A program made the translations under genes and the position numbers. Below the pieces are notes generated by a model that worked only from the letters and a program-made list of their open reading frames with translations, had not been told where the DNA came from and made no database searches. This document shows positions 33,091 to 44,687 of a stretch of DNA of 64,000 nt, in pieces. The stretch lies in assembly GCA_907163375.1 (NCBI GenBank), contig CAJQUW010006363.1, positions 1,257,501-1,321,500 of the forward strand, in the 5' to 3' direction. Source of the stretch: Prostheceraeus crozeri. Lineage: Eukaryota; Platyhelminthes; Polycladida; Euryleptidae. Within the stretch, counting starts at the first letter, position 1. Every line of letters starts with the position of its first letter.

Positions 33091-34560
33091 TTTTATTTGA
33101 AATTTAAACAGTCATCTGGTTACGATGACATCAACGCGCGTATCTTATTTGAAAGTGCAGATATCATCTACGAGACTTTGACAGACATCTATCGCTGTTC
33201 AATATCCACGCAGACTTATCCAGAGCTATGGAAGAATGCCTACATTCGTCCAATCCCGAAGAATGGAAATCCCACACTGAAAGACTATCGACCAATTTCG
33301 TTATTGCCAATAGTCTCAAAAGTCTTCGAGAGATTGATTCTTTTCAAAATGAGAGATTCCTTCATCCAACTATTCGGTCATACCCAACATGCCTTCAGAC
33401 CTGGAGGATCTACAAGTAGTGCCCTGATAGACATCCACAACTCAGTGACATCCTACATGGAGTCTAGCCACAGTACGTGTGTTCGAATGACATGTCTCAA
33501 TTTTTCGAAGGCTTTCGACAAGATTCAGCATATTAGACCGTTGAACATTCTCGCTATGAAGGACTTAGACGGAGGTTTCTTGGCTTGGTTTCAGTCCTAT
33601 CTTGCAAACCGGTTTCAAAGAGTGTCCATCAACGACTCTTGTGGTCCACCTATACATGCCAACTCTGGAGTTCCGCAGGGAACAGCTTTGGGACCTTACC
33701 TATTCGCCATGTTTATTTCTACTTTGCAAATAGAGTCGCAGTGTGCGCACTTGGTGAAATTTACCCATGACCTTACTCTGATTGAGTCGTGCTCTAAAAG
33801 CGTTCCAAATCCGGACAATCTATCCATAATCGAAAGCTGGGTTGACGCAAACAAAATGCATTTGAATCATGAAAAGTGCAAGCAGATGTTGTTTCGCAGA
33901 ATCCGAAATGCTCCAACTATTCCATATCCTGATATTGAATTGGTTTCACATGTCAAAATCCTAGGCGTGACATTCAGTGATACATTGAGTTGGACTGAGC
34001 ATTTCGACCGTACAATTCTAACTGCTGCCAGGCGTTTGTATACATTGCGCGCCCTGAAATCTTACATATCCAAGAAGCGTCTCATCGAGGTATTTAGCGG
34101 ATTTATCGTTTCAGCTCTGCTGTATGCTGCACCGGTGTTTTACAAACTACCTGCATCCGCCATCCAACATCTAGAGAGACTGTGAAGACGAACTCATCGA
34201 ATAATATGTGGCGAAGATTTTGAGTGCTCTGTTATCCCTGACCTCATTGACATTCATGTGGAAATGTGGTCAAAGATTTTGGTAAAATGCAATTCCATCC
34301 ATCATCCGCTCAATAGATATGTGCCTGAAAGACTTAAGAACTCTGGGAAATACAGAATGCCTATCTGTTCCACATCAAGGCGTCTCAACGCCTTCTTCCC
34401 CTATGTGTGTATGTCAACGAACAATAATTGCTAATTTCAGTAGTTCTTTGTGTTTTACCAGCAATTACTTCAATTGAATTTACTTGAACTGTATCTTTCT
34501 GCTGTACCATGTGATTTTCATTTCGAAGAATATACGCCTTATTATTATTATTATTTTCAA
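33091..34560 (+). pseudogene. 5'-truncated LINE C, reverse transcriptase
   Basis: The frame 33037-34185 (first residues belong to the hAT end) is an RT: SSGYDDINARIL, RPIPKNGNPTLKDYRPISLLP, LNFSKAFDKIQH (motif A), NSGVPQGTALGPYLF (motif B) and thumb ANKMHLNHEKCKQMLF. At the motif C position it reads KFTHDLTLIE, so the second Asp pair member is lost from FADD. A stop at 34183 is followed by further homologous sequence (HHPLNRYVPERL) to about 34440. Tail of ATT repeats near 34540. No endonuclease part is present: the sequence begins at the hAT target duplication. Confidence 0.8.
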
Positions 34561-35740
34561 GGAGAAAAAAATGACTGCTGTTTGCAAAATAGATAGGCTA
34601 CCACCATCGTCTTCTTCGTGAAATTTCCTTTTAAATGAAGTGTGTTTCAACTAAATTGGTTAAGAATTCTTCGATCTGCGTCAAATAAACGATATGAAGG
34701 GCCCTGATGACTTTATCGCAATGCTTCAAGGAGAGGCGAACAAATAAAGACAGATGAAAGAGACCGACATTGTTAAAGTTAATTTTTCCAATTGCAAATG
34801 AAGTAATGCATACTTTTCAGTGATTGACACTGCAAATTAATCGCTAGGATATGACCATTGCTATAGACCACATAATTTCTTTAGGTCTACATATATATGT
34901 AGAAACTAAATATATATGTATAACTGTTATATGTGTATAAGCTACATAGTTTTGCGAAAACTTATCATTTGATATTTCACATCTGTAAGGAAAAGGGTTT
35001 TTAAGGACGCACACATCATTTACACATTTTCATTCATAGGGTGACAACAAGGCACAAGTTACAGATCATGAAAAATAGAATTGACGCACGGATTGACTTT
35101 GCCATAACTTAGCTCACAAAACGACCTTTATTCACTTGCATCGTCTATTCTGTAGTAATCGGGAGTGTCACTCTATCGAAGATTATCAGATAGGCTGAGA
35201 ACAATAACAATTACCTAGCAGCCGTTTTTACAGAACAACAACAACTTTCTCATCTTCGTTTCCGATACTCGTTTTGCAGTAAATAAAATGCCATTAATCT
35301 CCAAATGCATTCATGAATTCGATTTCATGGTTGAAAAAGTATGAAAGTGCACTGATAAGGCGTTTTGATGTTCATTTGGTCAAATTGTCCTCACAGAAGG
35401 TCAGAATTGTCGGATGGCTAGGTCGGAAGTCAATCATTTCTCTGCACGAGCATCTGGCAACCTGTGGTGTCAGGTTTCAGTTCGGGGTGGCTAGAGCAAG
35501 CCGCGAGGCGTCTTGGCGATAGATGGATTTTCCTATCTCGTAAAGCAAACCGTGCGTCATTAGAAAACTTTTTTCTGAAATTTCTGTTGATAGGATATAT
35601 TTACATATCTATTGTCTTTTCGCCGGAGAAATATGTTCTAAATTCCAATACAAAACAATATAAAGTACAAGATAAGGATGCAAAACACTAAAAGTCAAAG
35701 ACAAAAAGTTCAATGAAAGTAAAAAAGAAAAAGATACGGG
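34561..35740. other. Intergenic DNA, nothing recognised
   Basis: AT-rich; a palindrome ctacatatatatgtag sits at about 34887. The small open frames at 35313-35691 have no recognisable content. Confidence 0.45.
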
Positions 35741-35881
35741 CTAACTCGAACTTTCGGATCTCATGAGAGTCACTGAGAGGCGCTCAGATATTATGGGCAA
35801 TGCATTGTTGGTCTTCAGTCCGGATTTCATGAACAGCCTCACCGAAACTCGAGACAAAAAATCATTGGCAATCTTACCCCA

Positions 35882-37148
35882 TCACCCGTACGTTGATACG
35901 ACAATGGGAGCACAATGCCATCCCAAAACATGACACTTTTCGGTATTGCTATCGATTTTTTTGTCCTCAGCATCGGCAACTGTGATATCAGGGGTGGTGC
36001 TCGCTGCGGTTAAATTAGCTTTATTCAGCGGATGCACAACCGTAATGTCGAGTGCTGATGTTTGACCTAGATGCCAGGATGGAAGCAAAATATCTGCTGG
36101 GCGGCGCTGGTCACTACCCACCCCTCCTCCTTGTTCAAGCTTTGGAGATAAATGACTTCTCCGACAAAAATCAAAAATGCAATCTCTCAATGTATTGTGA
36201 CGACTTACAACACCTGGGCCGTACTTGCATGTCAGTGCATGATGACCAAATTGATCAAGGATTGATCCTTTGTTTGATGGACAGGTGGGGCAGGTGGATT
36301 CATCTAAAATATATCTAATCCCAGCCACCATTTCAATAGAACTTGCATCTCATTTGGATTAAGATGTAGGCCGAGGCCAACGGAAGGCATCGCACGGAGC
36401 CAACTGGAAGCATTTGGTGAGCTCACAGAAAGAAGTCTGTATTGATGTGCTGGTGATACACTGTTCATTAAAATGTCAAAGTCGGACTCTTCAATTGACT
36501 TTGATAATTTGGACTGGGATATACGCTCATCCGAAAACGAAGTAATGTCAAGTTGATCATGTTCTTTGACAAAATTGTTATAACAGTCAATTGCCTGTGA
36601 GATATTATTGGATAAAGATTGCTCAGTGTTCACACACTGAGAATGCAGAGAACACACTTGAGAATGCAGGCCAAGTCCACCAAATCGCATTCCAAGCTGG
36701 GCTTGTAACCACGAGTGTTGGTTAAGCTCAATTCCGGCAGACTCTTCTAAGCATCGTCGAACGTCGTTGTCGAATACTTTTAAACAACGTACAGTTTTTT
36801 TCTTGAGGTGTACTGCGTGCAATGTGTGCCAACTTGCAAAAAGAGCTGCAGTTTCTAAGTAACAACAGCGATGTCTGTGGATCTTTTAATTGTGGGGGTT
36901 TATGCAGAAGAGTCCTGGCTTTTTTGATGCATTTCATAATGAAAGAAGTGCAGAAGCTAGAATTGGCGCACCTAGAATTTCAAAATTTGGCAAGTGAGAT
37001 TTTTGAATATCTTCAAGAGACATTTCAAGGTTTGAGGCTGAGAATATTCGCACTTTAAGACCAATCCATGACGAAGCGTCTTCTATAATATTCAGCGTTT
37101 TAAGAAAAAATCTCTCTGGTGCCACAGAAAACCCCATCATCCAAATAC
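35882..37148 (-). pseudogene. LINE D RT motif C, thumb and RLE endonuclease
   Basis: The reading resumes with WYLDDGVFCGTRE (motif C) directly beside the insertion at about 37149. After the thumb comes SSWLRAMPSVGLGLHLN, then the Cys/His knuckle (CPTC, FGHHALTC) and the RLE core RRPADILLPSWHLG with SALDITVVHPL. It is spread across frames, with shifts near 36310 and 36820. Confidence 0.8.
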
Positions 37149-37675
37149 CATGCACGGTGGTGCTGAGAGGCGAAAAAGGTCGAAAAAATTGGGGGTCAAA
37201 TCTGTTTGTCTAATGATGTAAGGAAGAGGAATAGAAATAGAACTAAAAAATCAAAAAATATTTCATCGAGCCATTTTCGAGAAAATCGACTTTATTGATT
37301 TTTCAAAATCGATACTATAAAATAATCAATATCGATTATACTGCAGATTTAAAAAAAATTGGGGGCGGATACTTTTCAATCTAGGATGCCAAGAGTATTC
37401 ATACTAACATTTCAAGACCAATTACGCAAATTTTCATCGAGCCGTTTTCAAGATAATCAACTTCATTGATTTTTCAAATTCGATATATACTTCAATGATC
37501 GATATCAATTATACTGCAGATTTACAAAAATTGGGGGCGGATATTTTTTAACCTAGGATGCCAAGAATATTCATGCTAATAATTTGAGACCAACTATTCA
37601 AATTTACATCGAGCCGTTTATGAAAAAACGATTTTATTTACAGTATCTTTTTGATATTAATAGCCATAAAATGTA

Positions 37676-39022
37676 CAGGGTGGGCCAGAAGTGACTACGT
37701 TTCAAATATTGTTATATTTATAATATCAAAATCACTCAAATATCATTCAAAAGCTCAAGTATCATATTGATCTACCTGTATGCCCTTAATGTCAATGCAC
37801 GAAGAGAGTCTTCGGAATGTGCAATTGTGGATTCTTCGGAGAAGTTCTTTATCAGCATCAATTTCTTCGAAAGCTTGTCTGACAGTCACTTCGATGTCAT
37901 TTCTTGTTTGCGGCCTCTCATGGTGAAATTTTCTTTTCATCATACCCCTAAGGGTATTGTCACAAGAAGTCAGGTCAGGGCTTCTTGCTGGCCATGGAAC
38001 TGGACCAAATTTACCCACCCATCTTTCATCGAAGTGCGTATTCAGAAATTCGCGAGTTGTTCGGGAAGTGTGAGAAGGGGCGACATCTTGCTGGAAGTGG
38101 GAGATTTCACGAATGCCTCGTTTCGCAAGATCTAGCATGAACTCACCCTCCAGGATTTGAAGATATTGATTAGAGTTCATACTACCTTCAATAAAATATG
38201 AATCAATTAAATACTCCTGAGACATCGCTGCCCACACCATAACGCCGGGGATGCTGATCCGCATGTTCTCAAAGTGAGGACTTTCATTAGACCACATAGC
38301 CACATTCTTGTCTTTTGATGCAGCATAAACTGCACATTCATCCGAGAAGAACAATTTCTTTCTCATCCGTGGAGATTGATACAAAGCATAATGTCTTGCG
38401 ACATTCATCATGGCTTCGTGCTTTGGACATAACGCTGGAATGAAATGAAACGCGCGTGTGAAGTGAACTTATTGATTAAAAGTTTCTTTTGTCACACAAT
38501 GATCACCGCTTACTCGCGCAAACCCGCTATTGCAAACCGAACCGCTGAACAATTCTCACGTGAGAGTGAGACTTCAATGGCACTAATTCTTCTGTCAAAA
38601 GTTAGAAATACCGAACATATCAATGATGAATAGTTGGAACCATATAAGCTCATTCAGTACTTTTGTATATAATATACACAAACATCTTACTTGAAATATC
38701 TGACCCTGTGGACTTGCCTACATATCAGTACTCAAGCTACAAAATAAGCTGTACCGTTCGTATCATACAGTAGACAGTGAAGTTAGCGATAGACTAAGCT
38801 TATTGTGTTATAATTGCACATGTGAATCACATAGATCAATTTTCTATATTGTTAATGTTTGGTCTATTTTGTTCATATTTATCATATATGTATATGATGT
38901 AGTTAGATATGATTATTGTCCGCTATCCCTAATGAAACTCAATCGATGTCCAGCTTACGTATTGGCTCTGTTAGCTGCAATACAGTATACATTTGTGTTT
39001 TAAGTATACTTTCTGGCCATTA
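37676..39022 (-). mobile_element. Tc1/mariner-like element nested in long-TIR element
   Basis: Left end reads TACAGGGTGGGCCAGAAGTG, the classic end of this group. The right end carries the degenerate complement (cttTCTGGCCATTA). It holds a truncated transposase frame (37755-38411). An alternative is that the mariner part and the long arms are one element. Confidence 0.65.
37755..38411 (-). pseudogene. Tc1/mariner transposase, catalytic part
   Basis: 218 codons carrying the catalytic triad contexts FFSDECAVY, FQQDVAPSHTS and WPARSPDLTSCDN. The third acidic residue is Asp at mariner-like spacing after the second. The N-terminal DNA-binding half (about 120 residues with HTH motifs) is missing: upstream sequence at 38412-38640 has no matching frame. 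So this is an internally deleted, non-functional copy. Confidence 0.85.
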
Positions 39023-39365
39023 ATACATTAATATCAAAAAGATAATGTAAATAAAATCGTTTTTTCATAAACGGCTCGATGTAAATTTGAATAGTTGGTC
39101 TCAAATTATTAGCATGAATATTCTTGGCATCCTAGATTAAAAAATATCCGCCCCCAATTTTTGTAAATCTGCGGTATAATCGATATCGATCATTGAAGTA
39201 TATATCGAATTTGAAAAATCAATGAAGTTGATTATCTTGAAAACGGCTCGATGAAATATTTTTTGATTTTTTAGTTCTACTTCTATTCCTCTTCCTTACA
39301 TCATTAGACAAACAGGTTTGACCCCCAATTTTTTCGACCTTTTTCGCCTCTCAGCACCACCGTGC

Positions 39366-40608
39366 ATGAGTGAAATGAAAGCTGAGGTCCATTCTCAACA
39401 ATGGATGGAATGAGACGGTTTAGTGCAATGGAAAATAGAAACGCGCCTAAAGGATCTCTTTGTTGAACACCGCGAGCAGACAAAAGTGATCCAAGAGTGT
39501 GATACAGTTGAAGATGCTGGCCATAACACGTGGATGAATAAGGTAGGAGATCTGGAAAATTTTTGGAGCATTCATCGAACATGACTTGTCTGGAAACAGA
39601 ATTGAATGCGTTCTTAAAATCAATTTTTAGTATTGCAAAGTCATCATCATTCCAATACATTCTCATCATTTCTCTCATATTATGAATCACTTTTTCAGTT
39701 CCGCTTGAGACTGCAACACCAAGCTGCCAAGGTGATAAAAATTCTTTTGCCGGATATTTGTGGAGGTTATAGATGCACTTACTTGCCAATCGTCGAATAA
39801 CATTCCCAACAGCAATGGATCGAATATCTCCGGATGAGCCATTTTTCTTCTTCAAAGCTGTTAAAGAAGCACTACCGATGAAAGGAGCAGCTGCATTTGG
39901 AATTTTTCCTGAGATAAGGACAATGATGGCGTGACGCAATGAAGACATTATTTGCACTGGCAAAGACACTTCACAGGCGTCTACAATGTGTTGGATTCTG
40001 AGACCTGTAGGACCGCAAGCTGTGTCTTTAGGAAAAGATTTCAGGACAGCCTCAATGTTGAAGTTCGGACCGAATTGGGGAGGTGAAACTTCATCATCTA
40101 TGAATATTGTGGGAAGTGGACCATCTGGATGCTTTGACTGAAGAGCTAACCATGTTTCTTCATTGTTCGGAGCGATGCCATCTGACATCAAAATACGACA
40201 CACCCCTCCATACTGACCATTTGCAGCATTGTTCAAAACATCATCGATAATCGATCTATCTACATATTCCGCGGATTGTTGCTTTTTCCTTGTTCGATTA
40301 ATACCACGACGTTGAATAGATATGGATGTCGTTTTTACTGCATTCCATAGTTCAATGTGTCTTCCTTCTTTCCATTGTTTGCAAAATTTAGTAACATCAG
40401 ATAGACGATGACCTTTACCGGCAAGTTTCTGTGATGGTAGAACGGATTTCGGAAGCATACACAGTCTCTTCCAGGAATCCTCTGAGTTTGAACTCATAAT
40501 GTCAATTAAAGCATCTGAAAGAATCTGAGCAGCAATAAAGCGAGCCTTGTATGGAATAGCATTTAGAGTAGGTCTTTTTAGGGACAAGATTTCATTCCAA
40601 GATGGCAA
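39366..40608 (-). pseudogene. LINE D reverse transcriptase, fingers and palm
   Basis: Contains FPKDTACGPTGLRIQHI, then AFIGSASLTALKKKNG-like RT opening sequence (PFIGSASLTALKKK), ILKIDFKNAFNSVSRQ (motif A) and RGVQQRDPLGAFLF (motif B, with Arg for the usual Gly). It ends at QLSFHS, where the CATG of the inserted transposon begins, exactly before the codons of the catalytic YLDD motif. Confidence 0.8.
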
Positions 40609-40612
40609 GGCT

Positions 40613-41053
40613 TTAGCATCGTCTGAGTTTATCTTTTGAGCTTATTATGTGACTCATTTGATGGCGAAGAGTGTTCGAAATAGTGTTGAAAGCACACTTT
40701 TTATTGTGGTTATTAACTTGAGAAATTGAAGCCAAGTGGTTACATGAGCATATGTACTTTCTGTTTTTATTGAGCCATGCAGGTGGAATTGTACCCGAAT
40801 ATAAGCCTAAAACATGTCTCTCAACATGATGGTACAACATTGAAGGTGTCGGACGCTCTAAACAATCTTTCACTGGACAAGGCACATCAGTAACCATCTT
40901 TGAACTGCTGGAAGCCCATTTATGTGATATGTCTGAATCGCTTTGCTCTTTCGCTTCACAAGTTGTTATCACTTTGTTTTGTTGGTCGGCCCATAACCTC
41001 GCTTCTTCGATTACGTCGCAAATGGTGTTGTCAAGATTGTTTGAATTACTCAT
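40613..41053 (-). pseudogene. LINE D N-terminal zinc-finger region
   Basis: 146 codons. A C2H2-type finger is visible as CPVKDCLERPTPSMLYHHVERH, in which Cys, Cys, His and His are well spaced, then ICSCNHLAS and HNKKC form a second Cys/His set. Such fingers precede the RT in RLE-type LINEs and probably bind the target or RNA. The RT frame follows after a shift near 40610. Confidence 0.65.
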
Positions 41054-41060
41054 AATTTAT

Positions 41061-43107
41061 CACAACCACCTTATAAAATGTCCATGCCAATTGTATCAAT
41101 ACAGTACTCCAACAGCTTCAGTATCAGTAAATTAATTGAGGATACGTTTCAGGCTCGAGACCGGTGTGGACCTTGGCACTCTGCTATCAAAAGTCACTGT
41201 AAACTACAGACTTGATTGTTCACCTTAAAGCTTTTCTCCCAACTTTATGCCCTGGTTGAAATTTCTTCCTGAAATTTCTTGGACGCGCGGTCACATAGGT
41301 TTGTTAAGGTTCTGAACGAAAGTTCTGGACGCCTGAGACGCATCGTGCCGCGTCCGGTGGGACTGGACCTTAGTATTGCTTCTGTAAACTGAAAACGTTT
41401 CATGAATGGATAGTTGTGCTCTTTACAATTGGATCTGAAACAGATACAAAAATTATTGTGGTTTGAATACTGATGTCGAAGACATTGAAAACTATAAACT
41501 GATACCTGGCTCGTGGCGTCAAGATGCTCCATCTGTTGGACTGAGGCTCATTGCTTCGACGCAGATTAGAAATTTTCCGGAAGGTGCTCGTCAATTCCGG
41601 AAAAGGTTTAGTCAATTACTTTATGAATGAAGGACAAGTATCATGGCAATATCAAATACTGACGACGGTCGGTTGATGCCGGCAACTGGCTGTTACAGTG
41701 CTAACATAAAATTCGTTTATAATAGATAATTTGCAATGCTTTCTTCAATATTCACAATTCACAGACATTTAGAAGTCTATGCACATTTATGCATAGAACA
41801 GCATTTTCACAGATTCTACATAGATTTCTAGAAAGTATTTAACAAAGTTAATACATGACTTACTAGTGCATCCACTCTCTGGTAATTGCACTCATAATAG
41901 AGATGTCTCAAAAACTCTCGCCTTCGGCTCAAGTTTTCAACAGATATCTCTATTTCTCGAGCAATTATCCATCGTGAATGCACAGTAAGCCATGTATTAA
42001 CTAATAGATAATTATATAATTAATATATTAATAATCAATTATTTCATAATTATATTTATTATATCAATAAATTTATTTATATAATAAATAGAATAAAATA
42101 CTCACCAAATTTGTTTCAGTCGCATTGGATTCGAGGTTTTTATGAAGTGTATGCAAACGAGAACCATTTAAGTTTAGGTGTATCTATTTCCTACGGTACT
42201 GATCCAATTTATTTATTCCGAAGTTCGTTTTTGATTATTTCGAAGTATCAAAAATATTATTTCGAAGTATTATTCGAAATATTCGAAGTATTTCGAAGTT
42301 CGTTATTGTAGATGCCTCGAATTGGTCGAATTTTTGCTCGCAGCTTTTATGTTGAGAATATTACAAGTGGACATCAAAATTCATTCTGCCTCCTCACGCA
42401 CCACAAACGGTTTTTATAATATTCCCTAGATTTGTTCCAAAGAACTCCAGAAAGAACAGCATATCAGTCGACGTCATTTTAATTCGCTGCAGCTTTAAAA
42501 AATGATTGTCCTGACAATTTCGCTTCATTTCTACAGCACACCTATGTCTTATTTGTGAGTTCTGTCTCTAACGTTGTCATGTGACTAGTATCATCCCTTG
42601 TTCGATCTTGTCGTCAAGCATAATCCCAACCTATGACCGCCTAGGTTGGTGTCACGGCACTAATGTCCCATATCAAAAGATTTTGATACCTCGAAATCGA
42701 TGCCACGACACTAAATCGGAACTCCACCGCGCCGTCACATTACCTCAGAAAGTCAGCTGTCTGTGAATGAGTCAGCTAAGTGAATATCACGACACTAGTG
42801 TCATCGTAACGGCGCTTTGTGATTAACATATTTTTTGACAAAATTTTGAGAATATGCGATCATCAAAACAAGATTTCAGAAAAATAATTCATTTCTTTCT
42901 CACAAATGAAAAATGATATTACTTTACAGCACCTGATTCCTAGCTGTTTTTATGTTCCTAGCAGCGTCCATATTGCACAAAAATAAATCCAGTAGACAGC
43001 ACTTTTTGTCCGTTCAGTTGTAAAAAGAGCATGGAAGGTTTTCATTTATGATGCCATTTTCATGTCATATCCAAATTGTGTAAGCTCCTGCTTACGTGTT
43101 CAAGAAA
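41061..43107. other. Intergenic DNA 3' of the minus-strand host gene
   Basis: No gene recognised. Contains a 153-bp inverted repeat (41848-42000), a run of ttcgaa/attcgaa words at about 42220-42305 like decayed hAT MITE ends, and at about 41280-41340 a block also found at 43880-43925 (see findings). Confidence 0.45.
41848..42000. repeat. 153-bp imperfect foldback
   Basis: Starts ttaatacatgacttact and ends with its near complement agtaagccatgtattaa. The centre is ctcgccttcggctc. The arms pair over most of their length with small gaps. Probably a small MITE or its remnant. Confidence 0.7.
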
Positions 43108-43317
43108 TTAAAAATTCCCCGCAATCATAGTGATGTTTCCTAAATAATATAGACAAATATCAATAGCATACTCTGCTCTCAACTGCATATGTTCCCAATT
43201 ACAATACTGGTTTGGCTTTCCGCACTCAGCACATGTTCTATTATGCCTTTTACAAAGTTCTTTGCAGCTTAGGCCACAGGTTATGAGTCTGAATCCAAGG
43301 GCTTCCAAAGTTTCTCC
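43108..43317 (-). CDS. Exon 3 (last) of secreted cysteine-rich protein gene
   Basis: 69 codons plus stop, entered in phase 0 after the acceptor catcatttcag. Starts GETLEALGFRLITCGLSC and ends after a candidate glycosylation site (GNIT). Seven Cys in the spacing C-x3-C-x3-C-x6-C-x2-C-x6-C-x15-C, matching the paralogous exon at 22274-22468. Together with exons 2 and 1 it gives a 277-residue product. No conventional AATAAA is visible in the next few hundred bases on this strand. Confidence 0.75.
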   Translation of the reverse strand, partial: GETLEALGFRLITCGLSCKELCKRHNRTCAECGKPNQYCNWEHMQLRAEYAIDICLYYLGNITMIAGNF

Positions 43318-43374
43318 CTGAAATGATGATTAGTCTGTATATAAATATATAAGGGTCTAGGCATCACTATCATA

Positions 43375-43940
43375 GTAATAATAACTTTATTCGACATCCT
43401 GTCATGGACAAAGAAATACAAAGCGATATCAATGATATACACACAATAATTCAATAATCATAAAAGCAAGGGTTCCTCGTAACTCAGGACAGTCTTGATG
43501 CTGTTCCTGACCCCATCAGCTTACGAGTGGCAGAAAACAACTGATGAGAAATATTCCCCAGGAGCACTTAAAAAAGATTGCTGATGGATCCTACGCAATC
43601 AGCAACCTGACTCAAATAAGATCCTTGAAAAAGTGTCGTCATCAACGCTACATCACAAATGCGACTCAGTATCAACCTCCGAAGTCGATGATTGCTGTCA
43701 AAAATATTTTCAAATTCTCGCAGCAACTTCAATCTTAAATTTAACGACACCGGCAGAATTTCTAATGCCTAAAATCTTGTACTGAGATGGGCTGTCTTTT
43801 GACTGTGATGAGGAGCAGTCTTTATGACAGAAATTTGCCTGGAAGTTGTCTAAAGGTCCAGCACGTCTCTGTGTGAACAGTCCCATAGGTTTATTAAGGT
43901 TCTGAACGAAATTCTGGACGCGTGAGGACTTCACGGTCAG
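43375..43940 (-). mobile_element. LINE 3'-end fragment
   Basis: On the minus strand it runs to a tail reading gaataaagttattatt, a common ending for CR1/jockey-type LINEs. The upstream part has short open pieces but no clear RT motif. Assigned mainly by the tail. Sequence near 43880-43925 is shared with 41285-41340. Confidence 0.4.
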
Positions 43941-44107
43941 GGATTTTCAGACGGGCAATATCACATCCGAAGATTCGTGTAGGTGAGACCATCGATTTCC
44001 ACATGAATATTTTTACAGGAATGTCCACACTGGAATTGAACATGCCTACAAGTGATAAGTCAGAGGCTGCAACAAAATAGATGCTATGGTAACGCCAAGA
44101 TGTGTTA

Positions 44108-44687
44108 TAGTCCGGCAGCCAGAACGAGTTGCTGAAAGGAACGAGGACGAAAATGATATACATCCTATGCCCACTAGGAATCTGCGCGTCTGCCTAGTTC
44201 TTCCTGGTTCCTTTTCTTGTCAGACACGATTTAAGAAAAACACATAAAACATTCTAGGAATTTCTGTGTTTTCTCTGATTAAGCGAAAAGTACTAAACCC
44301 AGAGTCATAATTTTTGATATGGAATGTCTTCAAGTCATTTCCTATCATGTTAATGCACCCCTGTCTGTGAAGCCAAATACACTCAAATTTGGCAAGCCTC
44401 CAAATGTCGGCAAGATCTAATTTAAGCAGATCGCCGCATATGTTGTCTATCATAAACATGATAATAACACATGCACATCAGAGGCAATGACCTGAAGACA
44501 TTCGATGTCGAAATTTACGGCTCTAGACTTAGTGTTTTGAACTTAATAAGCGAAAACATAGGAATTTTCATTTCAACCAAAAACTACAATCTGCGTTCCG
44601 TTGGATTTACATGTGTTTTTCTTTGATTCCTTCTGACAAGAAGAGGAACTAGGTGCGCAGATTCGTAGTATGCATAGAGACAGTTTT
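44108..44687. mobile_element. Second copy of the foldback MITE
   Basis: Starts GTCCGGCAGCCAGAACGAG, like the MITE at 26888, and keeps parts of both inverted arms in a shorter form. The right arm breaks off where the Tc1/mariner element at 44688 begins. It is more diverged than the 26.9-kb copy, so probably older. Confidence 0.75.

Larger units (their letters stand above)
37153..39364. mobile_element. Long-TIR element inserted in LINE D
   Basis: Inverted arms of about 500 bp (left) and 360 bp (right) start CACGGTGGTGCTGAGAGG. The left arm has one extra tandem unit of about 190 bp, carrying catcgagcc and attgggggcggata. CATG occurs at both junctions (37149-37152, 39365-39368). Because CATG is its own complement, the duplication could be CATG or just AT. 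The arms surround a mariner-like element. The superfamily of the outer element is unknown. Confidence 0.8.
35741..41060 (-). mobile_element. RLE-type LINE, copy D, split by a transposon
   Basis: A second RLE-bearing LINE on the minus strand, divergent from copy A. From 5' to 3': zinc-finger region (40613-41053), RT fingers and palm (39304-40608), then a 2.2-kb insertion (37153-39364), RT motif C onwards (36304-37148), and the RLE endonuclease (35882-36331) with RRPADILLPSW and SALDITVVHPL. Several frame changes show that it is dead. Confidence 0.82.

Noticed and set aside
35313-35691. Two overlapping plus-strand frames of about 70 codons
   Set aside because: No splice context, no motif and no homology.
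37755-38135. 122-codon plus-strand frame within the mariner region
   Set aside because: It is antisense to the transposase with its clear catalytic motifs.
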